Source: Bacillus massiliglaciei
GTDB taxonomy: Bacteria; Bacillota; Bacilli; Bacillales; DSM-1321
Assembly (NCBI RefSeq): GCF_900098925.1
Contig: NZ_LT622352.1
Coordinates: forward strand, 62,001-126,000
Direction of reading: 5' to 3'
DNA length: 64,000 nt
In this document: positions 34,835-43,728 of the stretch, piece by piece
Layout of the letters: each line of letters begins with the position of its first letter
Numbering within the stretch: position 1 is the first letter of the stretch
Translations under genes and position numbers: made by a program
The notes under the pieces: generated by a model
Databases searched by the model: none
What the model was told of the DNA's origin: nothing
The model's input: only the letters and a program-made list of their open reading frames with translations

Positions 34835-36118
34835 TTATTCTTCTGCTTTCTTCTCCCATGTATCTATATTCTCCTGCACCAATTCATCCCAAGTGGATTC
34901 ACCGGATACATACTTTTGGACAGTAGCCCCTAAATCTTCATTCCAGCCGACTGGATAGCCCATCAATACCCATCCAAGTGTATTTCCTTCTTGTGAGTAT
35001 TTATAGATTTCCTTGGAAAGCGGATCGGCAATTTTTTCTGAATCATAGCCCTCATAAGCCGGGATGAATTTGAACTCTTCAAGGACAGCCTTTTTCCCTT
35101 CATCAGAGGTATACAGCCAGTCAAGGAATTTCTTTGCTTCATCCTGAACCTCTTTATCTACCTTGCTGTTGACCGCCCAGTAGTATGGAACCCCGACAGG
35201 CATGGCTGATTGATCGCCATTCGGGATCGGGATGATGCCGATTCCTTTTTCCGCAAGCTCCGGATCCATGTCATAGATTGTATTGTAAACCCAGTTTCCC
35301 TGCTGGATGAAAGCCACCTTCTCTAACGAAAACAGTTCTTCCACCTGCTGGGAATAATCAAGACTTGCCGTTGGCTGGACAGAATATTTGTTTTGGAGAT
35401 CGACCATCTGCTTGAAACGGTCACTATTCGTAAATTTAACCGTTTTTGCTTCGCTTGCCTTCATGACATCCCCATCAAATTCAGGAGCAAGGAATACATT
35501 GGATAAATGATTGCCTGTCACCCATTTTTCCTTTACCGGGTACGCGAATACTGCATCAATCTTCAATTTCTTTTTCTCTGCATCAAGTTTCTTGACCGCT
35601 GCTTCCAAGGCGTCATAGCTTGTAAGCGTTTTAGGATCAATTCCTGCTTCTTTCAAAATCCGTTTATTATAAATAAAGCCGTATCCTTCCTGGTTGAACG
35701 GCAGGCCGAGAACCTCGCCATCCATGGATACGCCGTCCAATGTTCCGTCCAGCGCTGCATCGGCCGCTTTTGTATCCTTCAAATCGATCAGCCGGTCTCT
35801 AAATTGCTTGACATCTGTCGGTCCTCCAATATTAAAGATGGCCGGTTCTTCACCTGAGGAGAATTTGGCCGTAATGGCCGACTTATAATCATTCCCTCCG
35901 CCTACAGTCGTTATTTTCAAATCGACATCCGGATGCTCTTTTTCATATTGCTCGGCAACCGCTTCAAATTGCTGTTTGAACTCTACTTTAAATTGGAAAA
36001 TTTCGAGCGTTGTCTTATCTCCGCCATTTCCTCCGGTCGAAGAAGAACAGCCCGCCAATAATAGACTTGATACCAATGCAGTGGACAATATCCCTTTTAC
36101 TAGCTTGCTTCCTTTCAT
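34835..36118 (-). CDS. Extracellular sugar-binding lipoprotein (CUT1 type)
   Basis: A 427-residue lipoprotein with signal peptide and lipobox LLAGC (Cys24). The mature protein is a MalE/MsmE-type binding protein: LEIFQFKVEFKQQFEAVAE, FNQEGYGFIYNKRILKEAG, and AMPVGVPYYWAVN. It is the first gene of the importer. Upstream lie a LacI-type operator and a consensus cre, so it should respond both to the specific inducer and to glucose through CcpA. The ligand is unknown and may be an oligosaccharide or glycoside. Confidence 0.92.
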   Translation of the reverse strand: MKGSKLVKGILSTALVSSLLLAGCSSSTGGNGGDKTTLEIFQFKVEFKQQFEAVAEQYEKEHPDVDLKITTVGGGNDYKSAITAKFSSGEEPAIFNIGGPTDVKQFRDRLIDLKDTKAADAALDGTLDGVSMDGEVLGLPFNQEGYGFIYNKRILKEAGIDPKTLTSYDALEAAVKKLDAEKKKLKIDAVFAYPVKEKWVTGNHLSNVFLAPEFDGDVMKASEAKTVKFTNSDRFKQMVDLQNKYSVQPTASLDYSQQVEELFSLEKVAFIQQGNWVYNTIYDMDPELAEKGIGIIPIPNGDQSAMPVGVPYYWAVNSKVDKEVQDEAKKFLDWLYTSDEGKKAVLEEFKFIPAYEGYDSEKIADPLSKEIYKYSQEGNTLGWVLMGYPVGWNEDLGATVQKYVSGESTWDELVQENIDTWEKKAEE

Positions 36119-36155
36119 CCTCTCACTCTCCCAATCTTATTTTCTTATGCAACTT

Positions 36156-36173
36156 TAAGAAAACGTTTGCGTG
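36156..36173. promoter_or_regulatory. LacI-type operator before the binding-protein gene
   Basis: AAGAAAACGTTTGCGTGT shares AAACGTTTGCG with the perfect palindrome at 31726-31743, suggesting co-regulation by the same LacI protein. Confidence 0.7.
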
Positions 36174-36254
36174 TACTAAGGAAAAATAAGGCCCTAATCA
36201 TGCCCTAACAAAGTGTTAAGTCTAGGTCCTCCTTCACCTCCTGAAAAGCTCGTT

Positions 36255-36268
36255 TGAAATCGCTTACA
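36255..36268. promoter_or_regulatory. CcpA cre site upstream of the sugar importer
   Basis: TGAAATCGCTTACA matches every position of the B. subtilis cre consensus TGWAANCGNTNWCA. Confidence 0.75.
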
Positions 36269-36356
36269 ATCACTTTCATTCCTATATTACCATTATTGTA
36301 AAAAAGAAACAATTGAGAAATGTATGAATTTTACATATTTAGGAGGAAAGGACCAC

Positions 36357-36548
36357 ATGCAAAAAAGACGAAAACTGTTGCATGTTTTCGTCCTTCCGCT
36401 GAATTCCGCCGCCTGCATCCTTTATGAGAAAATGATTATAAAACAATTTTTCCGCAAATCGTTGCGCAGAAAAACAGCTGATATTTTGCTTTTAGGGATT
36501 CCCTATTACGCGGTGCAATGCTTGCGGAAGCCTCCTGAATCGGCTTGA
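36357..36548 (+). CDS. Possible small basic protein (63 residues)
   Basis: A frame starting ATGCAAAAAAGACG with a full AGGAGG nine bases upstream. The peptide is basic, with a moderately hydrophobic N-terminal part (LLHVFVLPLNSAACILYE). The early coding bases also form a GACGAAAAC/GTTTTCGTC hairpin, which may be a regulatory structure instead. I do not recognise the protein, and chance cannot be excluded. Confidence 0.3.
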   Translation: MQKRRKLLHVFVLPLNSAACILYEKMIIKQFFRKSLRRKTADILLLGIPYYAVQCLRKPPESA

Positions 36549-36600
36549 AATCGTTGGCAAACACAAGCCTTTAGACCTAGGTTTCAGCAAAGCCGCTCCC

Positions 36601-37419
36601 CTATTCCATCTTTTTAATGGCGATCCGTTCAATCAGACTCCAGGGAATGAACCGTTTGAGGATGGAAAGCTGACGCGCTCCCTTCCCGACTGGATAGCGC
36701 AATTTAGGAGAGCTTTCTTCCGCTATCTTCGCCACGAGCCGGGCAACCTCTTCTGGATTGCCGGCACCAAGCGCTGACGCCTTTGCCTGCTCGATAATGT
36801 TCCGTTTGAAAGCATCTTCCCCTGCCTCAATTCCGCCCAGTCCCTTTTCCCATATATTTGTTTTATAAGAGGACGGCTGGATCACAGATACATACACTTG
36901 TCTTGGCAAAAGCTCCAAACGAAGGCTTTCGCTGAGTCCTTCGACGGCGAATTTAGAGGATGAATAGGCGGACAGGCCAGGGAAGCCAATGATGCCGCTG
37001 ACGCTTCCCATATTGATAATCTTTGAAGGGGCCGCTGCCTCTAATAAGGGCAGAAAAGCCTTCGTCACCTGAAACATTCCGAGAACATTCGTATCATGCT
37101 GGGCCCTCCAATCCTCCGAAGTGAGATCCGTCACAAATCCCCCTTGGGCAAATCCCGCATTATTGACCAATACCGAAAGACGGCCATATTTCCCCGTCAC
37201 ATAAGCAGCCGCTTCCCTGACCTGCTGCAGATCAGTTACATCCAGCTGTACAATGTCCAGTTCGCCGGACAGGCCCCTTTCAGACAGGGCCTTTTGCAGA
37301 GCTGCCTGATTATCCGGGTTTCTCATGGCCGCGAGAACCCGATATCCTTCTTCTGCTAAACGCACGGCCGCCAGCATGCCAAAACCGCTGTTAGCGCCGG
37401 TGACAAGTGCAAGTTTCAT
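36601..37419 (-). CDS. Short-chain dehydrogenase/reductase
   Basis: A 272-residue classical SDR. It has the cofactor motif TGANSGFG at the N-terminus, NNAG at about residue 90, and the catalytic Ser, then YSSSK (YxxxK) near 155. Substrate unknown; relatives act on lipids, sugars or xenobiotics. The ATG overlaps the stop of the upstream DUF523 gene by four bases (ATGA), so the two are coupled. Confidence 0.9.
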   Translation of the reverse strand: MKLALVTGANSGFGMLAAVRLAEEGYRVLAAMRNPDNQAALQKALSERGLSGELDIVQLDVTDLQQVREAAAYVTGKYGRLSVLVNNAGFAQGGFVTDLTSEDWRAQHDTNVLGMFQVTKAFLPLLEAAAPSKIINMGSVSGIIGFPGLSAYSSSKFAVEGLSESLRLELLPRQVYVSVIQPSSYKTNIWEKGLGGIEAGEDAFKRNIIEQAKASALGAGNPEEVARLVAKIAEESSPKLRYPVGKGARQLSILKRFIPWSLIERIAIKKME

Positions 37420-37895
37420 AGTATTTCTCCTTTGGTGTTATGTAATGAAGCTATAAATTGTTCTTCCGAGATGACCTGAAAACCGTTTATTTTGAGTAAG
37501 GCAGACGTCACACCATTTCCCGCAATTTTACGCCCGTTAAAGGTACCATTATAAATCACGGAACTACCGCATGAGGGACTATTTTCTTTGAGTACGACAA
37601 GGGAAGCGTGAATTTCATTCGCTATTTTTAAGGCAGCATACGCCCCTTTTATGTAAAGTTCCGTTACATCCTTCCCGGATTGTTCAATCACTTGAGCTTT
37701 CCCATTCAGGACATCCTCTCCATCTCCTCCTGCGATTTCTGCAGGTTCCCTCGGAGTAGTAAAACCGCCAAGCAATTCAGGACAAATCATTGCCGCTTTT
37801 TGTTCTTCAACTAACTTCTTAATCCGATCATCTAAACGATGTGTGCCATTATACCTTACTTCCAATCCAGCTAAACAGGAACTGACTAAAATCAT
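37416..37895 (-). CDS. DUF523 protein, TudS-like
   Basis: A 159-residue protein of the DUF523 family. It has C7 (VSSCLAG), C38 with E40 (ICPELLGG), and C109 (SPSCGS). The family member TudS holds a [4Fe-4S] cluster on three cysteines and removes sulfur from thiouracil; the three Cys here fit that pattern. Whether this one is a thiouracil desulfurase is unproven. I chose Met-Ile-Leu-Val at 37895, ten bases after GGAGG, over an ATG too close to that site. Coupled to the SDR gene. Confidence 0.85.
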   Translation of the reverse strand: MILVSSCLAGLEVRYNGTHRLDDRIKKLVEEQKAAMICPELLGGFTTPREPAEIAGGDGEDVLNGKAQVIEQSGKDVTELYIKGAYAALKIANEIHASLVVLKENSPSCGSSVIYNGTFNGRKIAGNGVTSALLKINGFQVISEEQFIASLHNTKGEIL

Positions 37896-38000
37896 TACAA
37901 GCATCCCTCCCATAATCCAGACTTTTATCTTATATGTATTATACTAAACTGTTATCTTTTATCTCCTATTATCACACTGTTTTCTGCCCACAGAAGGCAT

Positions 38001-38032
38001 AAAAAAACCCACAGAATAACATCCTGTGGGTT
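38001..38032 (-). terminator. Terminator of the gluconate kinase operon
   Basis: AACCCACAG/CTGTGGGTT with a nine-base loop, followed on the minus strand by seven T residues, eight bases beyond the gntK stop. Confidence 0.85.
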
Positions 38033-38039
38033 CCGTGTT

Positions 38040-39590
38040 TCAAGACTTTTTTTGCACCCGCTTCTGCTGGAATGAGGCAATGCTTTCGTACTCTTCTTCC
38101 AGAAGCCGTGAAAGCCTGATATAAATCGGGATTAACTCCTGATACACTTCTACACAGCTTTCATTCGGCTGATGATGATGGTTCGCTCCGACCATTCCTG
38201 CTACTACATCGAGTGATTCTACTTCACCAAGGCCGTACAGTCCTAGAATCGCTGCGCCTAAGCAAGAGCTTTCATGGCTTTCCGGAACATACACTTCTTG
38301 GTTGAAAATATCAGCCATCATCTGCCTCCAAAGTTCAGAGCGGGCAAATCCTCCCGTTGCCTGAATCTTAACCGGTTCCCCGATCAGCTCTTTCAGGGCA
38401 AGCAGTACGGTATACAGATTGTAAATGACACCTTCGAGCACCGCGCGGATCAAATGTTCCTTCTTATGATGAAGTCCGAGTCCAAAGAAAGAGCCGCGCG
38501 CATTGGAGTCCCATAACGGAGCCCGTTCCCCGGCCAGATAAGGATGGAAAAGCAGGCCGTCCGATCCCGGGTTAACCCTCGCCGCAATTTCCGTCAGGAT
38601 TTCATAAGGGTCCCGTCCTAGCCGAAGGGCTGTTTCGACTTCAGAAGAACCCAGTTCGTCACGCGCCCATCTGAAAATCATTCCGCCATTGTTGGTCGGT
38701 CCCCCAATGACCCAGTGATTCTCCGTCAGCGCATAACAGAAAATCCGTCCTTTCGGATCGGTTACCGGCTTATCCGTCACTGCCCTGATTGCACCGCTCG
38801 TACCGATTGTCACAGCAACGACTCCCGGTTCAATCGCATTCACTCCAAGATTAGAAAGAACACCGTCGCTCGCTCCAACTACGAAAGGCGTTTGCTCGGA
38901 AAGCATCATTTCCTTGGCAAATACCGGGTTGATCCCTTTCAGGCTGTATGTAGTCGGCACCGGTTCAGAAAGCCGTTCTGCTGTAACGCCAGCGACTTTG
39001 AGCGCCTCCTCATCCCAGGACAGCGTCTGGAGATTGAACATCCCGGTTGCTGAAGCAATCGAGTGATCGATGACATACGCATTAAACAGCTTCAAGAAAA
39101 CATATTCTTTGATGGAAATAAACTTATATGTCTGGCTGAACAGCTCCTGCTGTTCATGACGCAACCATGTCAGCTTGGAAAGCGGTGACATCGGATGGAT
39201 CGGCGTACCTGTTCTCAGGTAAATCTCATGGCCGTTCCATTCATTTTTGATTTTCTCAGTCCAGGCGGCACTTCGGTTATCAGCCCAAGTGATGCATCTC
39301 GTCAGCGGCATTCCCTCTGCATCGACCGCAATCACACTGTGCATGGCTGAACTGAAAGATACGCACAGCACATCTTCAGGAGCGATGCCGCTCTCTTTCA
39401 TAATGTTTCTGATTGATCCAACAACTGCAGAGAAAATCTCATCCGGATCCTGTTCTGCCGTTCCCGGAACAGGGGCATACAAAGGGTATTCAATGCCTGA
39501 ACTGGCTGCAATCTCTCCATTTTTCCGAAACAATACGGACTTCGTGCTGGTTGTGCCAATATCCACACCAATTACATATGCTTCCTTCAT
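38040..39590 (-). CDS. gntK: Gluconate kinase (FGGY family)
   Basis: A 516-residue carbohydrate kinase making 6-phosphogluconate from gluconate. The N-terminal GVDIGTTSTKSVLF phosphate-binding loop, ITWADNRSA, PFVVGASDG, and the ATP-site GTSGAIRAV are typical of GntK. The C-terminal GGFARSELWRQMMADI signature is also present. It follows the 6-phosphogluconate dehydrogenase gene and shares a locus with gntP. A close paralogue lies at 51454-52998. Confidence 0.92.
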   Translation of the reverse strand: MKEAYVIGVDIGTTSTKSVLFRKNGEIAASSGIEYPLYAPVPGTAEQDPDEIFSAVVGSIRNIMKESGIAPEDVLCVSFSSAMHSVIAVDAEGMPLTRCITWADNRSAAWTEKIKNEWNGHEIYLRTGTPIHPMSPLSKLTWLRHEQQELFSQTYKFISIKEYVFLKLFNAYVIDHSIASATGMFNLQTLSWDEEALKVAGVTAERLSEPVPTTYSLKGINPVFAKEMMLSEQTPFVVGASDGVLSNLGVNAIEPGVVAVTIGTSGAIRAVTDKPVTDPKGRIFCYALTENHWVIGGPTNNGGMIFRWARDELGSSEVETALRLGRDPYEILTEIAARVNPGSDGLLFHPYLAGERAPLWDSNARGSFFGLGLHHKKEHLIRAVLEGVIYNLYTVLLALKELIGEPVKIQATGGFARSELWRQMMADIFNQEVYVPESHESSCLGAAILGLYGLGEVESLDVVAGMVGANHHHQPNESCVEVYQELIPIYIRLSRLLEEEYESIASFQQKRVQKKS

Positions 39591-39673
39591 CTCTGTTTTC
39601 TCCTCTCAGCAAGCAGGCCTTAAATGCCGGCAGAATCGGTCTCCGCTGTCATTTAAAGCCGCTTTTTTGTTAT

Positions 39674-40570
39674 TTATTTTTTTGTGACGCCGTGACCGCC
39701 GAATTCGTTCCGCAATGCGGCTACCACTTTCCCTGTAAACGTATCATCTTCCAATGATCGATATCTCATCATCAAGGACAATGCAATGACCGGTGTAGCC
39801 ATTTGAAGGTCAAGCGCGGTTTCGACCGTCCACTTTCCTTCTCCGGAAGACTGCATGATCCCGCGAATTCCGTCAAGCTTCGGATCCTTCGAGAACGCAT
39901 TTTCCGTCAATTCCATCAGCCATGACCGGATGACTGAGCCATTGTTCCACACTCGGGCCACCTTTTCATAATCGAAGTCAAACGGACTTTTTTCCAGCAA
40001 ATCAAAGCCTTCGGCAATAGATTGCATCATTCCGTACTCTACACCATTATGAACCATTTTCAGGAAGTGGCCGCTGCCGCTTTCCCCGGCATATAAGTAT
40101 CCATTTTCCACACAGATATCCTTGAAGATCGGTTCAATCGTCTCGAATACTTCCGCATTTCCGCCAATCATCGTACAAGCGCCATTACGGGCTCCTTCCA
40201 TGCCGCCGCTTGTACCGACGTCAAAGAAATAAATGCCCTTTTCCGCAAATTCACCGGCTCGCTGAACGGACTCTTTATAATGCGAGTTACCGCCTTCGAT
40301 GACGATATCGCCTTCCTCTTAAAGCCCTTTTAATTCCTCAAGCACACTTTCCGTTACTTTCCCGGCCGGAACCATGACCCAGACAACCCTTGGCGTTGGA
40401 AGCTTTTCGACAAGCTCCTGAATCGTATGGGCGCCCGCTGCTCCCTTTTCCGCAATGTCCTTAACAGCCTGTTCATTTACATCAAATGCTGTCACTTCAT
40501 GCTGATGATCCAGCAAATTCATAGATAAATTAAAACCCATTTTCCCTAAACCAATTAATCCTATATTCAT
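39674..40570 (-). pseudogene. 6-phosphogluconate dehydrogenase (GntZ/YqeC-like), interrupted by one in-frame stop codon
   Basis: The translation reads as a normal 298-residue decarboxylating 6-phosphogluconate dehydrogenase except for a TAA at 40319-40321 (codon 84). Before it are the Rossmann motif GLIGLGKMGFNL and VVWVMVPAG; after it, in the same frame, IEGGNSHYKES, DVGTSGG, and LKMVHNGVEYGM. Both halves are otherwise intact, so the change is a single nonsense codon, with no frameshift. It could be a true pseudogene, a sequencing error, or an allele suppressed in some way. The gene sits beside gntK, gntP and an RpiR regulator, which supports its role. Confidence 0.85.
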
Positions 40571-40587
40571 GAAGGAAACCCCTTTGT

Positions 40588-40602
40588 TGAAAAAATTTTT
40601 CA
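40588..40602. promoter_or_regulatory. TGAAA-N5-TTTCA palindrome, probable RpiR operator
   Basis: TGAAAAAATTTTTCA is a perfect palindrome 18 bases before the dehydrogenase start. A similar site precedes the permease. Confidence 0.65.
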
Positions 40603-40619
40603 CAATAAATAAATTATAC

Positions 40620-40632
40620 GAAAAATATTTTC
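40620..40632. promoter_or_regulatory. Second candidate RpiR half-related site
   Basis: GAAAAATATTTTC is a near-palindrome of the same type, about 20 bases further upstream. Confidence 0.45.
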
Positions 40633-40636
40633 TTTT

Positions 40637-40650
40637 TGCAATCGTTTTCA
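40637..40650. promoter_or_regulatory. Probable cre site of the gluconate locus
   Basis: TGCAATCGTTTTCA matches TGWAANCGNTNWCA except for C at position three. Confidence 0.45.
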
Positions 40651-40771
40651 ACTTCATTCTTTCACTACTTTTCTTATGATATACTTCAGATACATATAGA
40701 AAGTGAAACCGCCGGCAGACAGGGGTAAACCCGTCTGAACAGGTGATTATTCGGACAAAGGGGTAAATTTC

Positions 40772-41617
40772 ATGGTACAAAATTGCCTGGGTAAAATACG
40801 GAGCTATTATGCGCGGTTTAGTGAAAAAGAAAAAAAGATTGCCGATTACATCCTGAATTCTCCGGACAAAATCATCCACAGTACAATCAATGAAGTGGCA
40901 GAAGACCTGAACGTCGCCGATGCTACCGTATTCAGATTTTGCAAGCGCCTCGGGTTCAAAGGCTATCAGGCCATGAAAATTGCGCTCGCTTCAGAAATTA
41001 TCTCACCGATTCAGGAGATCCATGAAGAAATCAGCGAAACAGATGATGAAATCACAGTCGCCAAAAAGATTTTCAAATCCAATATCCGGACATTGGAAAA
41101 CACACTGCAAATTTTGCATGAACCTGCTTTTCAAGAAGCGGTCCGCATCATCCGGCAGGCGGAAAAGCTGAACTTCTTCGGCACTGGCGGCTCAGCAGTC
41201 ATCGCGATGGATGCCTACCATAAATTTGTAAGAACAGGCATTCCTTCCTTTGCCTTTCTCGATTCGCATTTTCAATTGATGGCCGCTTCCCAGCTGACAG
41301 ACAGAGATGCGGCGATTGTCATTTCGCATTCAGGTACCAACAAAGACACTCATAATATTTTACAGGTAGCAAAAGAAAACGGAGCCAAAACGATCGGGAT
41401 TTCCAGCTTTCCCAAATCCCCGATCAGCACGGATTCTGATGTCGCCCTGTTCACAAGCTCTGAAGAAACCGAATACCGCTCAGAAGCCCTCGCTTCCCGA
41501 ATCGGCCAGCTCAGTCTGATTGATGCCCTGTATGTCAACATCATGAAACACAACAAAGAAAAGGCGCAGGAATCCCTGAGCAAGGTGCGTGACGCCATAT
41601 CAGGAACAAGAGTATAA
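40772..41617 (+). CDS. RpiR/MurR-family regulator, probable gluconate regulator
   Basis: A 281-residue regulator. Residues 1-75 form the RpiR helix-turn-helix (STINEVAEDLNVADATVFRF), followed by a SIS phosphosugar-binding domain (NFFGTGGSAVIAMDAYHKF, VISHSGTNKDT). It is divergent from the dehydrogenase-kinase genes, and the intergenic region carries palindromes. A SIS domain fits 6-phosphogluconate or a related effector. AAAGGGG precedes the ATG. Confidence 0.9.
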   Translation: MVQNCLGKIRSYYARFSEKEKKIADYILNSPDKIIHSTINEVAEDLNVADATVFRFCKRLGFKGYQAMKIALASEIISPIQEIHEEISETDDEITVAKKIFKSNIRTLENTLQILHEPAFQEAVRIIRQAEKLNFFGTGGSAVIAMDAYHKFVRTGIPSFAFLDSHFQLMAASQLTDRDAAIVISHSGTNKDTHNILQVAKENGAKTIGISSFPKSPISTDSDVALFTSSEETEYRSEALASRIGQLSLIDALYVNIMKHNKEKAQESLSKVRDAISGTRV

Positions 41618-41624
41618 ATCTATT

Positions 41625-41660
41625 AAAAAAGGCTGACAGATTCTTCTTCAGCCTTTTTTT
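41625..41660 (+). terminator. Terminator after the RpiR gene
   Basis: AAAAGGCTGA/TCAGCCTTTT arms followed by seven T residues. Confidence 0.85.
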
Positions 41661-41913
41661 ACATCACTGATATAGATTTATAGTAAATTTCACAGGCTCC
41701 TAAAATTCTAAGATTCCAACTATTATTAATGATAAAACCATACTTAATAACAAAGATACAATCCAATCTCTTTTGGCTGTCATTTTAAACATTATATTCC
41801 AAAAGGAACTGATCACGATTACGATCAGAAAAACAAATAAAAGCTCAACAAATTTGATCTATCTAAAATCTCCCCTATTTGTTTATTCCTTCTTAACTGC
41901 CACTGTTTGTATT

Positions 41914-42177
41914 TTACCTTCCTAAAAAAAAGATAAAACAGAAATAATAAACCGCTGTAACCGCCAGTTTCCCTTTCGAATGTCTGCTTTTCCAGCCCAT
42001 CGAAAGACAGATAATCGTGAAGATTCCCCATGCTCCAGCATCTAATAACTGCTCACCGACCATATGATACTCTCTAAGCAAAAGAATCGTGATTGCCATC
42101 CCCGTCAGAATCATGAAAAAAATATTTTCTGTTCCTTTGAAATGTTTGGCGAAAAGGCTGCTCTCTTCTGTGTTCAT
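41914..42177 (-). CDS. Small membrane protein of unknown function
   Basis: An 87-residue protein with three hydrophobic segments (about residues 18-34, 46-59 and 70-85) and a charged N-terminus. AAAGGAG precedes the ATG. It lies between the RpiR gene and gntP without obvious link to either. The 3' side (41662-41913) holds AT-rich DNA with no convincing gene. I recognise no family. Confidence 0.6.
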   Translation of the reverse strand: MNTEESSLFAKHFKGTENIFFMILTGMAITILLLREYHMVGEQLLDAGAWGIFTIICLSMGWKSRHSKGKLAVTAVYYFCFIFFLGR

Positions 42178-42235
42178 AAAGCAAACTCCTTTTTACATAA
42201 TTTTACCATAAAATTAAAAACCTTTTATACCAGAA

Positions 42236-42272
42236 ATAAAAAAAAGTCTGCCGGAACAGCCGGCAGACTTCT
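42236..42272 (-). terminator. Terminator of gntP
   Basis: GTCTGCCGG/CCGGCAGAC arms with a five-base loop and T-rich bases on the minus strand, 12 bases beyond the gntP stop. Confidence 0.9.
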
Positions 42273-42284
42273 AGTAAGCATGGG

Positions 42285-43637
42285 TTATACAAATAGGTCA
42301 AGAACCATAATCAGGGCAAGTGCTGCGACAGAGATAATCGTTTCAAGCGCAGTCCAGGTCAGCAAGGTCTCCTTAACAGACATGCCAAAGTATTCTTTGA
42401 TCATCCAGAAGCCTGAGTCATTGACATGGGAAAGGATCAGAGAGCCCGCTCCTGTCGCCAATACAAGAAGCTCCAGGTTTGCTCCAGGCATAACTGCTGC
42501 AATCGGCGCGACGATACCTGCTGCTGTCATCATGGAAACAGTGGCAGAACCGGTAGCGACTCGGATCATCGCTGCAATTCCCCAGCCAAGCAAGATCGGA
42601 GAAACATTGGAATGCTGTGCCAAATCAGCAATATAATCACCAATTCCGGAATCAAGCAAAACTTTGTTGAAGGCTCCGCCCGCTCCGATAACCAGCAAGA
42701 TCGATGCTGTCGGTCCAAGACAGTCATTCGTGAATTTCAAAATAGTTTCACGGTTCAAGCCTCTGAAGAAACCAAGGCTGAAGAAGGAATAAACCGTCGC
42801 AATCAAAAGGGCAACCACAGGGTCCCCTGTGAACTTCAGCGTTTTATAAAGACCGCTGCCGCTGTCCAGTGCAAGGTCAGCAACAGATGCCGCAAGCATG
42901 AGAATAACCGGAACAAGCACGGTAAATAAAGTGTTGAAGAAACCAGGAAGTTCAGAGCGGTCTTTTGGTTCTGTCAGCTGTTCGCCCATTTCTTTCGGAA
43001 CATTTTTATGAATCCGTTTTCCAATCCAGCTTCCATATAGAGGACCGGCAATGATTGCTGTCGGAATACCGACAATCAAGGAATAAAGAATCGTTCTGCC
43101 GACATCGGCATTAAAGATTCCAACCGCTGCCATTGCAGCCGGATGCGGAGGTACAAGGCCATGGACGACAGAAAGCCCGGCCACCAGCGGCACCCCGATT
43201 TTGACAAGTGATACGCCAGTTTGTCTGGCAATTGTGAACACTAATGGAATTAACAGCACAAAGCCAACTTGGAAGAATACCGGAATCCCCACAATAAAGC
43301 CAACGAACATCATCGCCCAATGGACATTCTTCTCTCCGAAACGGCCTATCAGGGTCTGGGCAATCCGTTCTGCCCCGCCTGATTCTGCCATCATCTTTCC
43401 AAGCATTGTTCCTAAAGCCAAGACAATAGCCAGGAATCCAAGGGTGTTGCCCATTCCGGCTTTTATAGAATCAATGATTCCCGGAGTTTCGGCCGGGTTA
43501 TCTGAAATAAGCGGCATTCCTGTCGCAAGACCGACACCGATCGCCGTGATAATCAGCGCAACAAACGGATTAAGTTTGGCTACTGTAATCAATAAGAGCA
43601 ATACAATAACTGCTGCCAGTACAATTAGTAGTAACAT
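42285..43637 (-). CDS. gntP: Gluconate permease of the GntP family
   Basis: A 450-residue gluconate:H+ symporter with about 12 helices. The family motifs VVHGLVPPHPAA and GIPVFFQVGFVLLIPL are present, as is HVNDSGFWMIKEYFG near the C-terminus. It imports gluconate for GntK. A probable cre and a TGAAA-type palindrome lie upstream, shared with the dehydrogenase operon. AGGAGG precedes the ATG. Confidence 0.93.
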   Translation of the reverse strand: MLLLIVLAAVIVLLLLITVAKLNPFVALIITAIGVGLATGMPLISDNPAETPGIIDSIKAGMGNTLGFLAIVLALGTMLGKMMAESGGAERIAQTLIGRFGEKNVHWAMMFVGFIVGIPVFFQVGFVLLIPLVFTIARQTGVSLVKIGVPLVAGLSVVHGLVPPHPAAMAAVGIFNADVGRTILYSLIVGIPTAIIAGPLYGSWIGKRIHKNVPKEMGEQLTEPKDRSELPGFFNTLFTVLVPVILMLAASVADLALDSGSGLYKTLKFTGDPVVALLIATVYSFFSLGFFRGLNRETILKFTNDCLGPTASILLVIGAGGAFNKVLLDSGIGDYIADLAQHSNVSPILLGWGIAAMIRVATGSATVSMMTAAGIVAPIAAVMPGANLELLVLATGAGSLILSHVNDSGFWMIKEYFGMSVKETLLTWTALETIISVAALALIMVLDLFV

Positions 43638-43691
43638 AATAATTCCTCCTGTATGTATTATATCGTTCTATTTCTTAAATGAATCTCACAT

Positions 43692-43705
43692 TGAAAGCAC
43701 TTACA
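43692..43705. promoter_or_regulatory. Probable cre site before gntP
   Basis: TGAAAGCACTTACA matches the cre consensus except for A in place of the central G. Confidence 0.55.
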
Positions 43706-43728
43706 ATTGAATCGATGTCTAAATTATA

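Noticed and set aside
40706-40735. A CAGAC/GTCTG hairpin in the RpiR leader
   Set aside because: It has no T-run and only five pairs at its base, so neither a terminator nor a known riboswitch can be supported.
41690-41860. A minus-strand hydrophobic frame (about 50 codons) ending in VGILEF
   Set aside because: No ATG, GTG or TTG is well placed behind the GGGGAG site, so a start cannot be supported.
42426-42929. A 167-codon plus-strand frame opposite gntP
   Set aside because: The gntP frame is a clear family member; the antisense frame has a Cys/Arg/Asn-rich, low-information sequence.
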